35,520 bases of DNA from Xylanimonas cellulosilytica (GCA_001072465.1 JVKM01000025.1:54104-89623); one strand, 5' to 3'; counted from the stretch's first letter, positions 17,071 to 25,894 are shown. The notes: generated by a model from the sequence alone, not told the origin. A program made the numbers and translations.

Positions 17071-18732
17071 TCAGTGCGGCATATAGGCGCCGAGCCAGCC
17101 CTGGGATGCGATGAACACCAGGGTGCACAGCACGAGGAGCAGGCCGATCGAGTAGGGGGCGGCCTTCTTGAGGATTTCCGCGTCGGAGCCCTTCGAATCC
17201 ACCGCGGTCGCGGCGATCGCGAGGTTCTGCGGGGACACGATCTTGCCGATGCCACCGCCGATTGTGTTGGCGGCCAGCAGGATCGACGGGTCGAGGCCCG
17301 CGCCGGCCGCGGCGGTCGACTGCAGGTTTGCGAAGAGCGCGCCCGCCGAGGTTGCGGAGCCTGCGACGGCCGTGCCGATCCAGCCCAGGATGGGGGAGAG
17401 GAACGCGAAGGCTGCGCCCGTCGTCGCCAGCGCGGCGCCGATCGAGGTGGTCTGGCCCGAGAAGTTCATGACGAAGGCGAGAGCCATAACGGAGGCGATC
17501 GTCAGGATGGCCATGCGCAGCGAGTAGATGGTGCGCGGCAGGACCGCGAACATCTCACCCACGGAGGTCTGGAAGCGGCCGTTCGAGGAGTTTGTGCCGT
17601 ACACGATGGCGACGATGATGCCGGTGACGAAGATCCAGGTGCCGGGGTTGGACAGGATCTGCAGGTTGTAGTTGGCGGCGGTCGAGGGAGAGCCGTCGGT
17701 GGTCAGCAGGTTGCCGTAGATGCCGGGCCACGGGATCTTCACGTCCGTCGAGGAGAAGAAAGCGGCGACCGGCTTGGCGAGCTTCGTGATCGCGATGATG
17801 ACGACGACGAGGACGTAGGGCAGTAGGGCCAGTCCGATGCGCGAGCTGGTGGGTTTGTCGGCCTCGTCGGCCTTGGTCGCGCACTCCGCAGGGGTTGTCG
17901 GGCCCCAGACCAGCAGGAAGATGTAGCAGGCGGCGAAGCCGAGCAGCGAGCCGACGACGGCGGTCAGCTCGTAGGAGACCGAGGGGGTGAAGAAGTGGCC
18001 CGCACCGGCAGCAAGGCCGGCAACGAGGGCGACGGGCCAGAGCTGGCGCACGCCGCGGCTGCCGTCGAGGATGAACAGCATCAGTACCGGGATGAACAGA
18101 CAGAAGATCCAGGTCAGGTGGCCCATGTCACCGGCGACGATGACGGGGTCTGCGCCACCGAGCTTGCCGGCGGTGGTCGTGGGGATTGCCATGGCGCCAA
18201 AGCCCACGTTGATGGCGTTGCCGACCACGGTGACGACAGCAGCCTTGATCTTCGGGACGCCGAGGGTCACCAGCATGGCGCAGGTGATGGCCACGGGGGC
18301 GCCGAAGCCGGCCAGGCCCTCGAGCAGGCCGCAGAAGCACCAGGCGACGATGAGGGCCTGGGCACGCTGGTCGCCGCGGCCAATCGTATTAAAGACGGCC
18401 TTCAGGTCAGAGCTGCGGCCCGACTTCTCGGTGAGGTTGTAGAGCCACACGGCCGCGATGATGATGTAGATGATCGGCATAAAGCCCATCGCGGCGCCCT
18501 GCGTGCCGGACAGGAGCGCCATACCGACGGGCATCTTGAAGGCGAACACCGCGATGCCCAGGGACAGCACGAGGGAGATGATCGAGCACCAGTGGGTGGC
18601 GACCTTAAAGACGCCCATGAGGACGAAGAACACGACGAGCGGAAGAAGTCCGACGACGGCTGTCAGGAAGACGTTACCCGCGACGGCAGTCGTCGACGGG
18701 GTAAAAGATTGGGCTAACAAAAGAGAAGTCAT
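17071..18732 (-). CDS. lldP: L-lactate permease LldP
   Basis: This 553-residue polytopic membrane protein of the lactate permease family (LldP/GlcA) has a dozen or more hydrophobic segments and conserved stretches such as GLLEGLAGFGAPVA, AINVGFGAMAIP and NTIGGGIGKIVSPQNLA. It imports L-lactate with protons. I chose the ATG at 18732 because GGAG lies six bases upstream and the length then matches E. coli LldP (551). The frame stays open to a TTG about 40 bases further up. A GATAAT about 40 bases upstream may be its -10. It supplies the LutABC enzymes encoded downstream on the same strand, beyond the island. Confidence 0.92.
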   Translation of the reverse strand: MTSLLLAQSFTPSTTAVAGNVFLTAVVGLLPLVVFFVLMGVFKVATHWCSIISLVLSLGIAVFAFKMPVGMALLSGTQGAAMGFMPIIYIIIAAVWLYNLTEKSGRSSDLKAVFNTIGRGDQRAQALIVAWCFCGLLEGLAGFGAPVAITCAMLVTLGVPKIKAAVVTVVGNAINVGFGAMAIPTTTAGKLGGADPVIVAGDMGHLTWIFCLFIPVLMLFILDGSRGVRQLWPVALVAGLAAGAGHFFTPSVSYELTAVVGSLLGFAACYIFLLVWGPTTPAECATKADEADKPTSSRIGLALLPYVLVVVIIAITKLAKPVAAFFSSTDVKIPWPGIYGNLLTTDGSPSTAANYNLQILSNPGTWIFVTGIIVAIVYGTNSSNGRFQTSVGEMFAVLPRTIYSLRMAILTIASVMALAFVMNFSGQTTSIGAALATTGAAFAFLSPILGWIGTAVAGSATSAGALFANLQSTAAAGAGLDPSILLAANTIGGGIGKIVSPQNLAIAATAVDSKGSDAEILKKAAPYSIGLLLVLCTLVFIASQGWLGAYMPH

Positions 18733-18901
18733 GGCTGCTCCGCGCGTCAGTGTGTGGGACATTGGACCCAATTATCATGACATATGAACGCTGAGGCGTA
18801 CACATTTTTGAGCGTTTTTCTTTGTCAGTTCTGGATGGGGGAGCGCGCCGCATCTCACGTCCAGTATGCGCAGCTCCTGCTCGCGTGCCCGGCCTCGTCG
18901 A

Positions 18902-18917
18902 TAGACTACGAAGCGTG
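18902..18917 (+). promoter_or_regulatory. Leaderless promoter of leuA
   Basis: TAGACT (18902-18907) ends seven bases before the GTG at 18915, and no ribosome-binding site precedes that GTG. This fits a transcript starting at the GTG itself. No clear -35 is seen. I find no leader peptide or T-box for leucine control. Confidence 0.45.
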
Positions 18918-20669
18918 AAGACTACATCCGCTGTTCCCGTCCCCTCCGGTTCGCGCATGCCGATTCGCAAGTATCGGCCGTTCCTCGATACGAATCCGAT
19001 CGACCTGCCGGATCGCCAGTGGCCCTCCAAGCGCATCACGAAGGCGCCGCGCTGGATGTCCACCGACCTGCGCGATGGCAACCAGTCCCTTATCGAGCCG
19101 ATGGACCCGGCTCGCAAGCGCCGCATGTTCGACCTGCTCATTAAGCTGGGTTATAAGGAGATCGAGATCGGTTTCCCCGCGGCCTCGCAGACCGACTACG
19201 ACTTCGTGCGCTCCCTGATCGAGGACGACGCGGTGCCCGAGGATGTGACGATTTCGGTGCTCACCCAGTCGCGCCCTGAGCTGATCGAGCGCACGGTTGA
19301 GGCCATGGTGGGCTTTCCGCGCGCGACGGTGCACCTCTACAACGCGACGGCCCCCGTGTTCCGCGAGGTCGTGTTCCACGCGGACAAGGCGCAGACGATC
19401 GAGCTCGCTCAGTCCGGTGCGCGCGAGGTGATCGCGCAGGCCGAGAAGCGCCTGGGTGATGAGACGATCTTCGGATTCGAGTACTCGCCCGAGATCTTCG
19501 TGGACACCGAGCTCGATTTCGCCCTCGAGGCGTGCGAGTCCGTCATGGACGTGTGGGAGCCGGGCGAGGGGCGCGAGATTGTCCTGAACCTGCCTTCCAC
19601 GGTCGAGCGTTCCACCCCGAACGTCTTCGCGGATCAGATCGAGTGGATGAGCCGCAACTTGAGTCGCCGCGAGTACGTGGCCCTGTCCGTGCACCCCCAC
19701 AACGACCGCGGCACCGGCGTGGCGACGGCCGAGCTGGCGCTCCTGGCCGGCGCGGACCGTATCGAGGGCTGCCTGCTCGGTCAGGGCGAGCGCACCGGCA
19801 ACGTTGACCTGGTGACGCTGGGCCTGAACCTGTTCAGCCAGGGCATCGATCCGGGCATCGACTTCTCCGACGTGGACGCGATTCGCCGCACGGTTGAGTA
19901 CTGCACGCAGATGGAGACCTCGCCGCGCGCCCCCTACGTCGGCGATCTGGTCTACACGAGCTTCTCCGGTTCCCACCAGGACGCGATCAAGAAGGGCTTT
20001 ACCGCCCGCAAGGCTAAGGTTGACGCGGCCGGCGGCGACGAGGAAGCAGTCGTGTGGGAGCTGCCCTACCTGCCGATCGACCCGCACGACGTGGGTCGCT
20101 CGTACGAGGCCGTGGTGCGCGTGAACTCGCAGTCCGGCAAGGGTGGCGTCGCCTACCTCATGTCGACGGCGCACGCCCTGGAGCTGCCGCGTCGCCTGCA
20201 GGTGGAGTTCTCTCGCATCGTCCAGCGCCACACCGACACCTACGGCGGCGAGATCAACGCGGCCACGCTGTGGCAGATCTTCGCGGACGAGTACTTGCCC
20301 ACGAGTGCCGCTCCCGGTCTGGAGCCGTGGGGTCGCTTCGAGATGCGCGCCTCCCAGGTCTCGTCGATCGACGACGAGCACGTCGAGCTCAACGCGACGC
20401 TCACGGACGGCGGCGAGACCGTGAAGGTGCAGGCCACGGGTACGGGCCCGATTGACGCCTTCGTCTCGGCGCTGCATGAGTTCGATCTCGATGTGCGCAT
20501 CCTTGACTACTCCGAGCATGCGATGAGCCAGGGCCGCGACGCCCGCGCCGCCGCCTACGTCGAGGCCGCGGTTGACGGCCAGATCGTGTGGGGCGTCGGC
20601 ATTGACTCCTCGATCACGCGCGCATCCTACAAGGCTGTCATCTCGGCGGTTAACCGAGCCCTGCGCTAA
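18915..20669 (+). CDS. leuA: 2-isopropylmalate synthase
   Basis: LeuA condenses acetyl-CoA with 2-oxoisovalerate in the first step of leucine synthesis. With a GTG start at 18915 the protein has 584 residues, typical of the long actinobacterial form. The catalytic TIM barrel has the metal and substrate site LRDGNQ (D54) and the metal ligands H260 and H262 in HPHNDRGTG. The C-terminal third is the LeuA regulatory domain that binds leucine for feedback inhibition (GETVKVQATGTGPIDAFV; YVEAAVDGQ). An upstream TTG (18822) keeps the frame open but would add an unusual Arg-rich segment. An ATG at 18957 is the other option. Confidence 0.93.
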   Translation: MKTTSAVPVPSGSRMPIRKYRPFLDTNPIDLPDRQWPSKRITKAPRWMSTDLRDGNQSLIEPMDPARKRRMFDLLIKLGYKEIEIGFPAASQTDYDFVRSLIEDDAVPEDVTISVLTQSRPELIERTVEAMVGFPRATVHLYNATAPVFREVVFHADKAQTIELAQSGAREVIAQAEKRLGDETIFGFEYSPEIFVDTELDFALEACESVMDVWEPGEGREIVLNLPSTVERSTPNVFADQIEWMSRNLSRREYVALSVHPHNDRGTGVATAELALLAGADRIEGCLLGQGERTGNVDLVTLGLNLFSQGIDPGIDFSDVDAIRRTVEYCTQMETSPRAPYVGDLVYTSFSGSHQDAIKKGFTARKAKVDAAGGDEEAVVWELPYLPIDPHDVGRSYEAVVRVNSQSGKGGVAYLMSTAHALELPRRLQVEFSRIVQRHTDTYGGEINAATLWQIFADEYLPTSAAPGLEPWGRFEMRASQVSSIDDEHVELNATLTDGGETVKVQATGTGPIDAFVSALHEFDLDVRILDYSEHAMSQGRDARAAAYVEAAVDGQIVWGVGIDSSITRASYKAVISAVNRALR

Positions 20670-20690
20670 ACGCTCGCAGACAGATAGGGC

Positions 20691-20730
20691 GAACCCCGGC
20701 CTCGTTGATGGAGAAACGAGGCCGGGGTTC
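20691..20730. terminator. Bidirectional 12-mer hairpin, leuA/TetR
   Basis: A perfect 16-bp stem (20691-20706 with 20715-20730) and an 8-base loop lie between the convergent leuA and TetR genes. Both arms contain the exact 12-mer. It probably terminates both transcripts; no long T run follows. Confidence 0.85.
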
Positions 20731-20739
20731 GTCGTGTTG

Positions 20740-21324
20740 TCAGGAGCGCTGGGCGGCCGGGATCGGGTTAGCCGCCAGGGCCTCAAGGGATCGACGCACC
20801 TGACCGTCGAGCACGCGGGCGATGCGCTCGGTGAGGATGTAGGGGTCGCTGCTCATGCCGGTTGCGAGCCACTGAGAGATGTGGCCGAGAATGGCGAGAG
20901 TGAAGTGGTCAGTGACGAACACTCGATCGTCTTCGGTGACCTGCAGATCGATGCTGTGTTGATCGACGATGGGTTCCATGACGGCTCGCAGCTGCTTGTG
21001 GAGGAAGATCTGCAGGTCCTCCATGCCGGTGGAGGAGACGACGGAACGGGTCTCTTCGGGGTGGTTTTGCATCCACACGAACATGGCGAGCAGTCCATCG
21101 GACCAGTCCTCGTAGGTAGCGCGGGCGATGATCTGGTCGGCGACCTCGCGCTTGAAGACCCACACGGTGAGGTCGCGGATGTCAGAGAAGTGGTAGTAGA
21201 AGGCCTGGCGTGTCACGCCGGCGGTGCGCGTGATTCCGGAAACCGTCACCTTCGACAGGGGGACGGTCGTGAGGGCGTCGCGCAGGGCGCGTGCGAGCCG
21301 CTCTTTCGCATCGGGGTGGGGCAT
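20740..21324 (-). CDS. TetR-family regulator, DhaS-like (1)
   Basis: This 194-residue one-domain regulator has an N-terminal TetR helix-turn-helix (KVTVSGITRTAGVTRQAFYY, residues about 24-43) and a C-terminal ligand domain of the DhaS/TetR_C type. The phrase YYHFSDIRDLTVWVFKREV is typical of that subgroup. It is a clear paralogue of the next gene (21569). GAGGATCA precedes the ATG. No transporter or enzyme gene is coupled to either regulator, so the target is unknown. A perfect palindrome about 80 bases upstream may be its operator. Confidence 0.88.
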   Translation of the reverse strand: MPHPDAKERLARALRDALTTVPLSKVTVSGITRTAGVTRQAFYYHFSDIRDLTVWVFKREVADQIIARATYEDWSDGLLAMFVWMQNHPEETRSVVSSTGMEDLQIFLHKQLRAVMEPIVDQHSIDLQVTEDDRVFVTDHFTLAILGHISQWLATGMSSDPYILTERIARVLDGQVRRSLEALAANPIPAAQRS

Positions 21325-21399
21325 CAGTGATCCTCGGCGACAAGAAACGATGAGGTTACGTGCGAACTATACATGTAAATTCGCGGAGCTGCCTACTGC

Positions 21400-21411
21400 C
21401 TGTCTAGACAG
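21400..21411. promoter_or_regulatory. Candidate TetR operator
   Basis: CTGTCTAGACAG is a perfect 12-bp palindrome upstream of TetR (1), near a possible -10 (TATAGT on the minus strand, about 21365-21370). A related arrangement, CTGTCA (22204-22209) with TGACAG (22226-22231), lies upstream of the second TetR gene. Autoregulation is inferred. Confidence 0.4.
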
Positions 21412-21483
21412 AACTGACCAATCGTACAGCGAGGCCCTGGTCACGCGTCTAGGGATTGGTTGTCACGATTATGTTGCGGATGT

Positions 21484-21527
21484 GCGTCAGGCCCCGGTCT
21501 CGTTGGAACGAGGCCGGGGCCTGACGC
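21484..21527. terminator. 12-mer hairpin after TetR (2)
   Basis: A long stem of about 20 bp (21484-21504 with 21507-21527, one G-T pair) lies just past the stop of the second TetR gene on the minus strand. The right arm has the exact 12-mer; the left arm has one change (CCCCGGTCTCGT). Confidence 0.8.
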
Positions 21528-21568
21528 GAGCTGTGTCTGCCCTCGTGCGGTTGGTGGGAATTACCGCA

Positions 21569-22108
21569 TTACTTGGCGAGACGGCCCAGAGCCGGTGTGG
21601 TCTGGTCGGTCATGAGGACTCGCATGCGCGCAATCGCGAGCGAGGGGTTTACCTCCAGGCCGGAGAGCATCCACTGAGCCATGTGGGCGGTGGTCGCCAG
21701 AGCGAAGTGCTGGGCGACGACGTCGCGCGCCGTGGCCGAGGCGGAGCCGGGGAGGCGGGACTCGATGAGTTCCTGAATGTGGGAGGCCAGGAACGCCCAC
21801 AGGTCGTTCGCCTCGATGGTCTTCATGGCGGCGGCGGTCTCGTCGCGATGGGCGTGCATCCACGTCATGGTCGCTTCGATGGCGTCGAGCCATTCTCCCG
21901 AACTGGTGGTCAGGTGTGCTGTGACTTCCTCGCGGAAAACCCAGGCGTTGAGGTCGTTGAGGGAGTTGAAGTGGTAGTAGAACGCTTGACGGGTGACCCC
22001 AGCGGAGCGTGTCAGTGCGCTGACAGAGATCTTTGACAGCGGGGTCTGCGTCAGGGCCTGGCGCAGTGCGGTGCCAAGCTTTTCGCGGGCATCAATCGGC
22101 GGAGCCAT
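21569..22108 (-). CDS. TetR-family regulator, DhaS-like (2)
   Basis: This 179-residue paralogue of the regulator at 20740 shares the helix-turn-helix KISVSALTRSAGVTRQAFYY and the following NSLNDLNAWVFREEV. I place the start at the ATG at 22108, which has AAGGAAAC upstream and aligns with the other regulator (MPHPDAKERL / MAPPIDAREKL); the frame itself extends further up. Its terminator and that of its neighbour both use the 12-mer. The target is unknown. The 239-base gap to recO holds its promoter and an inverted repeat at 22204-22231 that may be its operator. Confidence 0.87.
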   Translation of the reverse strand: MAPPIDAREKLGTALRQALTQTPLSKISVSALTRSAGVTRQAFYYHFNSLNDLNAWVFREEVTAHLTTSSGEWLDAIEATMTWMHAHRDETAAAMKTIEANDLWAFLASHIQELIESRLPGSASATARDVVAQHFALATTAHMAQWMLSGLEVNPSLAIARMRVLMTDQTTPALGRLAK

Positions 22109-22335
22109 TTGTTTCCTTCCTTCGACGGTTATGGGTAAACCATATCCAGTTACGAAGAAACTATCTACTCGAAAACCATTTGCCGGCTGTGTAACCGACC
22201 ACGCTGTCAGTTTCTCATACATTGTTGACAGTGCACGCGGGGGCGCTTGTCGATCAATGTGACAGCGCACTTCACAACAGATTTCGCGCCATGCGATGCA
22301 GGCCGGGCCTCCTCTCCCAAGTCGCGCGGTCGTGA

Positions 22336-22350
22336 CACAATGTTCGTGTG
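22336..22350 (+). promoter_or_regulatory. Leaderless promoter of recO
   Basis: CACAAT (22336-22341) ends six bases before the GTG at 22348, which is directly followed by an ATG. There is no ribosome-binding site. The -35 is weak. This fits a leaderless start at the GTG. Confidence 0.4.
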
Positions 22351-23088
22351 ATGAAGTCCTATCGAGACGAGGCGATCGTCCTGCGCACCCACAAGCTGGG
22401 CGAAGCGGATCGCATCATCACGCTTCTCACCGCCGAGCATGGGCAGGTGCGTGCCGTGGCCAAGGGAGTGCGCAAGACGACCTCAAAGTTCGGCGCACGC
22501 GTCGAACCCTTCTCCGTCATCGATGCCCAGCTCCATCGAGGCCGCACTCTCGACACCCTCACCCAGGTCGCCTCGATCGCCCAATACGGCGATGCGATCG
22601 CCGCCAACTACGACCTTTACCTCGCGGCCACCGTCGTCGTCGAAACCGCCGAGCGCCTCACTGCGGATGCGCACGACGGCACCCACTCCCAATACCTGCT
22701 GCTCCTAGGGGCTCTCAATGCCCTGGCGCGAGGCCGACATGACCCGACCCTCATTCGCACGTCCTACACGCTGCGCGCCCTCGCCCTAGCCGGATGGGCG
22801 CCCTCCTGCTTCGACTGCGCCGTGTGCGGCGCCCAGGGGCCGCACACCTCGTTCTCCATCCCCGACGGTGGCACCGTCTGCGATACCTGCCGACCGCCCG
22901 GTGCCTCCTCGCCCGCGCCCGACACGGTCGCCCTCCTCGGTCAGCTGCTCAGCGGCGACTGGGAGCGGGCCGACCGATGCGAACCCTACGCGCGCACCGA
23001 GGCCTCGGGCCTCATCTCCTCGTACACTCAATGGCATCTGGAACGTCGCCTGCGCTCGCTGAGCGTCATCGATAGGAGTCACCCATGA
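22348..23088 (+). CDS. recO: DNA repair protein RecO
   Basis: This 246-residue RecO has an N-terminal OB fold (YRDEAIVLRTHKLGEADRII) and a C-terminal zinc-binding segment with C154, C157, C160, C178 and C181. It loads RecA with RecF/RecR and anneals single strands. Either the GTG at 22348 or the adjacent ATG at 22351 is the start. The stop overlaps the uppS start by ATGA. The recO-uppS pair is a conserved actinobacterial coupling. Confidence 0.93.
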   Translation: MMKSYRDEAIVLRTHKLGEADRIITLLTAEHGQVRAVAKGVRKTTSKFGARVEPFSVIDAQLHRGRTLDTLTQVASIAQYGDAIAANYDLYLAATVVVETAERLTADAHDGTHSQYLLLLGALNALARGRHDPTLIRTSYTLRALALAGWAPSCFDCAVCGAQGPHTSFSIPDGGTVCDTCRPPGASSPAPDTVALLGQLLSGDWERADRCEPYARTEASGLISSYTQWHLERRLRSLSVIDRSHP

Positions 23089-23909
23089 CGGACCTGCGAC
23101 CCACCCCCATGGACCGCGCACCGAACGACCCCACCGCGCCGCTGCTCGGGCCCGGCCAGTGGCACTGCGAGGCGCCCGTCTTTCGTAAGGGTGAGGTGCC
23201 CGCGCACGTCGCGCTCATCATGGACGGAAACGGGCGCTGGGCCAACAGTCGAGGCCTGGCGCGCACCGAGGGGCATCGGGCGGGGGAGTACGCCCTCATG
23301 GACACGATCGCCGGCGCGATCGACGCGGGTGTGCGCTACCTGAGCGTCTACACTTTCTCCACCGAAAACTGGAAGCGCTCGCCCGCCGAGGTCTCTTTCA
23401 TCATGAACTACGCCTCCGACGTGCTCGCGCGGCGCACCGACCAGCTCGCCCAGTGGGGCGTGCACGTGCGGTGGAGTGGGCGCCGGCCGAAGCTGTGGAA
23501 GAGCGTCATCAACGCGCTGGAGAAGGCCGATCGGGCGACCTCGCACTGCAAGACTCTCGACCTGATCATGTGTGTGAACTACGGTGGCCGGGCCGAGCTG
23601 GCGGACGCCGCGCGCTCCATTGCCGAGGACGTCGCGGTGGGGCGCCTGAGCCCGCGCGGTGTCACCGAAAAGACGCTCTCGCGCCACCTCTACCTGCCTG
23701 ACGTGCCCGACGTCGACCTCATGATCCGCACGTCGGGGGAGCAGCGCCTGTCCAACTACCTGTTGTGGCAGATGGCGTACGCGGAAATGATGTTCGTCGA
23801 CACGCCCTGGCCCGCGTTCGACCGCGAGGAACTGTGGGGATGCCTGGAGGAGTTCGCGGGACGCGATCGCCGTTTCGGCGGTGCGGTCGACCGCGTCGCG
23901 CAGTCCTAG
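23085..23909 (+). CDS. uppS: Isoprenyl (undecaprenyl) diphosphate synthase
   Basis: This 274-residue cis-prenyltransferase has the catalytic Asp (D47) in ALIMDGNGRWA, then STENWKRSPAEV and the pyrophosphate-binding RTSGEQRLSN. It makes the long-chain cis-isoprenyl diphosphate used as the lipid carrier for cell-wall synthesis. The 35-residue N-terminal extension before the catalytic core is usual in actinobacteria. Its last four bases overlap the end of the convergent DedA-like gene, and no terminator lies between them. Confidence 0.94.
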   Translation: MTDLRPTPMDRAPNDPTAPLLGPGQWHCEAPVFRKGEVPAHVALIMDGNGRWANSRGLARTEGHRAGEYALMDTIAGAIDAGVRYLSVYTFSTENWKRSPAEVSFIMNYASDVLARRTDQLAQWGVHVRWSGRRPKLWKSVINALEKADRATSHCKTLDLIMCVNYGGRAELADAARSIAEDVAVGRLSPRGVTEKTLSRHLYLPDVPDVDLMIRTSGEQRLSNYLLWQMAYAEMMFVDTPWPAFDREELWGCLEEFAGRDRRFGGAVDRVAQS

Positions 23910-24448
23910 GCGTTGTCTGTAGCCAGTGCCGCGTCGACCGCGCGGCGCTTACGGCGGCCCCACGCGATCTTCGCAGCGATCAGTGCGATGATGAGGGCGA
24001 GGCCCGCCCAGCCCCAGGGGGAACCGGCGACCGCTCGGATCGCCGCGGCGAAGACCGCGAGCGTGCCGAGACCGTACAGCAACGCCCAGAGGACACAGCC
24101 TGGGATCATCGCGATCGTGTAGGTGCTCCAGCGCATGCGCACGAGGCCCGCGCCCGCGTTGATCGCCGTCTGGATGCCCACCGTCAGGAAGCACAGGGGA
24201 ATGGCGATGATGCCCCACTTGTCCAGCATGGCCGCGCCCTTGCGGGGAACCGGACCGTCGAACCAGCGGGCCATGGCACCCAGGAAGCCCTGTCGTCCTG
24301 TTGCCAGGACTGCGCCGGAGGCAGCGCCGCGAGCCAGCCAGTAGGTCGCCTGCGCGCGGAAGAAAACGACCACAAACAGGAAGACGAAGAGCCAGATACC
24401 CTCGCGTGCAAAGGCAGGGACCATGGAGTCGATTCCGGCGGCGAACAT
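23906..24448 (-). CDS. DedA/VTT-family membrane protein
   Basis: This 180-residue membrane protein has hydrophobic segments near residues 15-36, 82-100, 110-135 and 143-160. The stretch GIQTAINAGAGLVRMRWSTY followed by PGCVLWALLYGLG matches the VTT/DedA core, in which proline- and arginine-containing re-entrant loops support lipid flipping. The usual Arg before the GxRT-like loop is replaced, and the N-terminal part is short, so it is a diverged member. DedA proteins recycle polyprenyl phosphate or other lipids; the position beside uppS is suggestive. GGGAG precedes the ATG. Confidence 0.7.
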   Translation of the reverse strand: MFAAGIDSMVPAFAREGIWLFVFLFVVVFFRAQATYWLARGAASGAVLATGRQGFLGAMARWFDGPVPRKGAAMLDKWGIIAIPLCFLTVGIQTAINAGAGLVRMRWSTYTIAMIPGCVLWALLYGLGTLAVFAAAIRAVAGSPWGWAGLALIIALIAAKIAWGRRKRRAVDAALATDNA

Positions 24449-24499
24449 GACACTCCCAGACTGAGGCTAACCAAACGAAGCCTATCCTAACCTACGCAT

Positions 24500-24545
24500 G
24501 AGGCCTGGGAAAGCGTCGTCCGCCTCCCAGGCCTCGTTACGGCCG
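24500..24545. terminator. Hairpin after the znu-zur operon
   Basis: An 11-bp inverted repeat (24500-24510 with 24535-24545) with a 24-base loop lies downstream of zur. The right arm carries AGGCCTCGT, a partial form of the repeated 12-mer. Confidence 0.6.
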
Positions 24546-24561
24546 ATCCGGCCTCAACAGA

Positions 24562-24951
24562 TCATTTCTTCGACTGGCACGAGCTGCACACCCCGAAGAG
24601 CTCCAGGGAATGCTTGACATCTCCAAATCCGTGCGCCGCTGCGACCGAATCCACCCACGACTCGATCTGCGACTGCTCGATCTCCTCGGTGAAACCGCAC
24701 TCGCGGCACACCAGGTGATGATGGTGATGGTGCGTCGTGCACGAGCGGTACAGGGCCTCGCCGTCGGAGGAACGCAGCGTGTCGACGCGGCCGTCATCCG
24801 CGAGGCTCTGGAGCGAGCGGTACACGGTCGCCAGACCCACGCGCTGCCCCTGGACGTGCAGGTCTTCGAAGATCTGCTGAGCGCTGCGGAAGTCACTGAC
24901 GCGGGTCAGCTCATCGAGGACCGCCTGACGCTGCTTCGTCATGCGCTGCAT
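24562..24951 (-). CDS. zur: Zinc uptake regulator Zur (Fur family)
   Basis: This 129-residue Fur-family repressor has a winged helix (LATVYRSLQSLADDGRV), a metal-sensing His run in CTTHHHHHHLVCRECG, and a second zinc-binding CxxC in FGVCSSCQ at the C-terminus. I choose the ATG at 24951, which has GGAAGGG upstream; the longer frame would run into znuB. Being the last gene of a zinc importer operon identifies it as Zur and not an iron Fur. With zinc bound it should repress the operon, including itself, at the boxes near 27745-27781. Confidence 0.9.
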   Translation of the reverse strand: MQRMTKQRQAVLDELTRVSDFRSAQQIFEDLHVQGQRVGLATVYRSLQSLADDGRVDTLRSSDGEALYRSCTTHHHHHHLVCRECGFTEEIEQSQIESWVDSVAAAHGFGDVKHSLELFGVCSSCQSKK

Positions 24952-24964
24952 GGTGTTCCCTTCC

Positions 24965-25894
24965 TCATGATGCGTCTGCGTGAGCGAGAGGTTCGCGCTC
25001 CGGATGCTGGTTGTGACCGCGGGCTGCGCGAAGCCTGCGCACCCTGCGGATACGGTCCACAATAGCCCGGATCGTGAATCCAATCGCGTACAGACAGATC
25101 GCGCCGACAACGATGGTTGCGCCGGGCGACAGGTCAACGAAGTACGTCAGCGACAGACCACATGTGCAGATGATGACGCCGAGAGCCATCGCGATGCCCA
25201 TCGTGGAGCGGAACGAGCGCGCTCCGAGCTGTGCGATTGCCACGGGGATGACCATCAGTGCGCTGACCAGCAGCGAGCCGACGACTCGCATCGCGACGGC
25301 CACGGTCAGCGCCGACAGGATTGCGATGAGCAGGGACAGCGTGCGCACGGGCAGTCCCGTCGAACGTGCGAAGTCCTCGTCGTTGGTCACCGAGAAGAGA
25401 GCAGGGGCCAGGCCTACGCCGAGCGCCACGATTGCGACTCCGAGGAGCGTGATGAGCGTAATGTCGCTCCACCGCACGGTCGAGATCGAGCCAAACAGGT
25501 ATGAGTTCAGCTGAGCGGAGGTGCCGCCCGCCAGGCCGATCAGGAGGACGCCGCCGGCGATCCCCCCGTAGAAGAGCATGGCCAGGGCCGTGTCGCCGGA
25601 CGTGCGACCGCTCTGGCGGACCAGCTCGATTGTGATCGCACCCAGCAGGGAGATGATGACCGCGCCGGGGATTGCCCACGAGTCGGCGGGGCTCACGTTC
25701 GCGAATGTGCCCGCCAGCCATCCCAGTGCGACACCGGTCAGGGAGATGTGGCCGATGCCGTCGCCGAGCATCGCCAGGCGCCGGTGGACCAGATAGGTGC
25801 CGATGATCGGGGCGGTGAGGCCGACGATGAGGGCGGCGAGCAGCGAACGCTGCATCATCTGCGAGGACAGGAGGGTCGTCAGTGCGTCAATCAT
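24965..25894 (-). CDS. znuB: Zinc ABC transporter permease
   Basis: This 309-residue ABC-3 family permease has about eight hydrophobic segments (for example LLAALIVGLTAPIIGTYLV at residues 18-36) and the loop HRRLAMLGDGIGHISLTGVA that couples to the ATPase. It forms the membrane channel for zinc with ZnuA and ZnuC. The C-terminal tail is basic and ends EREPLAHADAS. It lies 13 bases after znuC and 13 before zur. Confidence 0.92.
   Translation of the reverse strand: MIDALTTLLSSQMMQRSLLAALIVGLTAPIIGTYLVHRRLAMLGDGIGHISLTGVALGWLAGTFANVSPADSWAIPGAVIISLLGAITIELVRQSGRTSGDTALAMLFYGGIAGGVLLIGLAGGTSAQLNSYLFGSISTVRWSDITLITLLGVAIVALGVGLAPALFSVTNDEDFARSTGLPVRTLSLLIAILSALTVAVAMRVVGSLLVSALMVIPVAIAQLGARSFRSTMGIAMALGVIICTCGLSLTYFVDLSPGATIVVGAICLYAIGFTIRAIVDRIRRVRRLRAARGHNQHPEREPLAHADAS

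Noticed and set aside
18886-18900. A further copy of the 12-mer before leuA (GCCCGGCCTCGTCG)
   Set aside because: One base differs (GCCC in place of CCCC) and no second arm exists, so I did not count it; similarly the copy at 6664-6674 differs in its last base.
18906-20786. 626-codon minus-strand frame opposite leuA
   Set aside because: It runs across the leuA-TetR terminator and has no ribosome-binding site or domain; it is a shadow of leuA.
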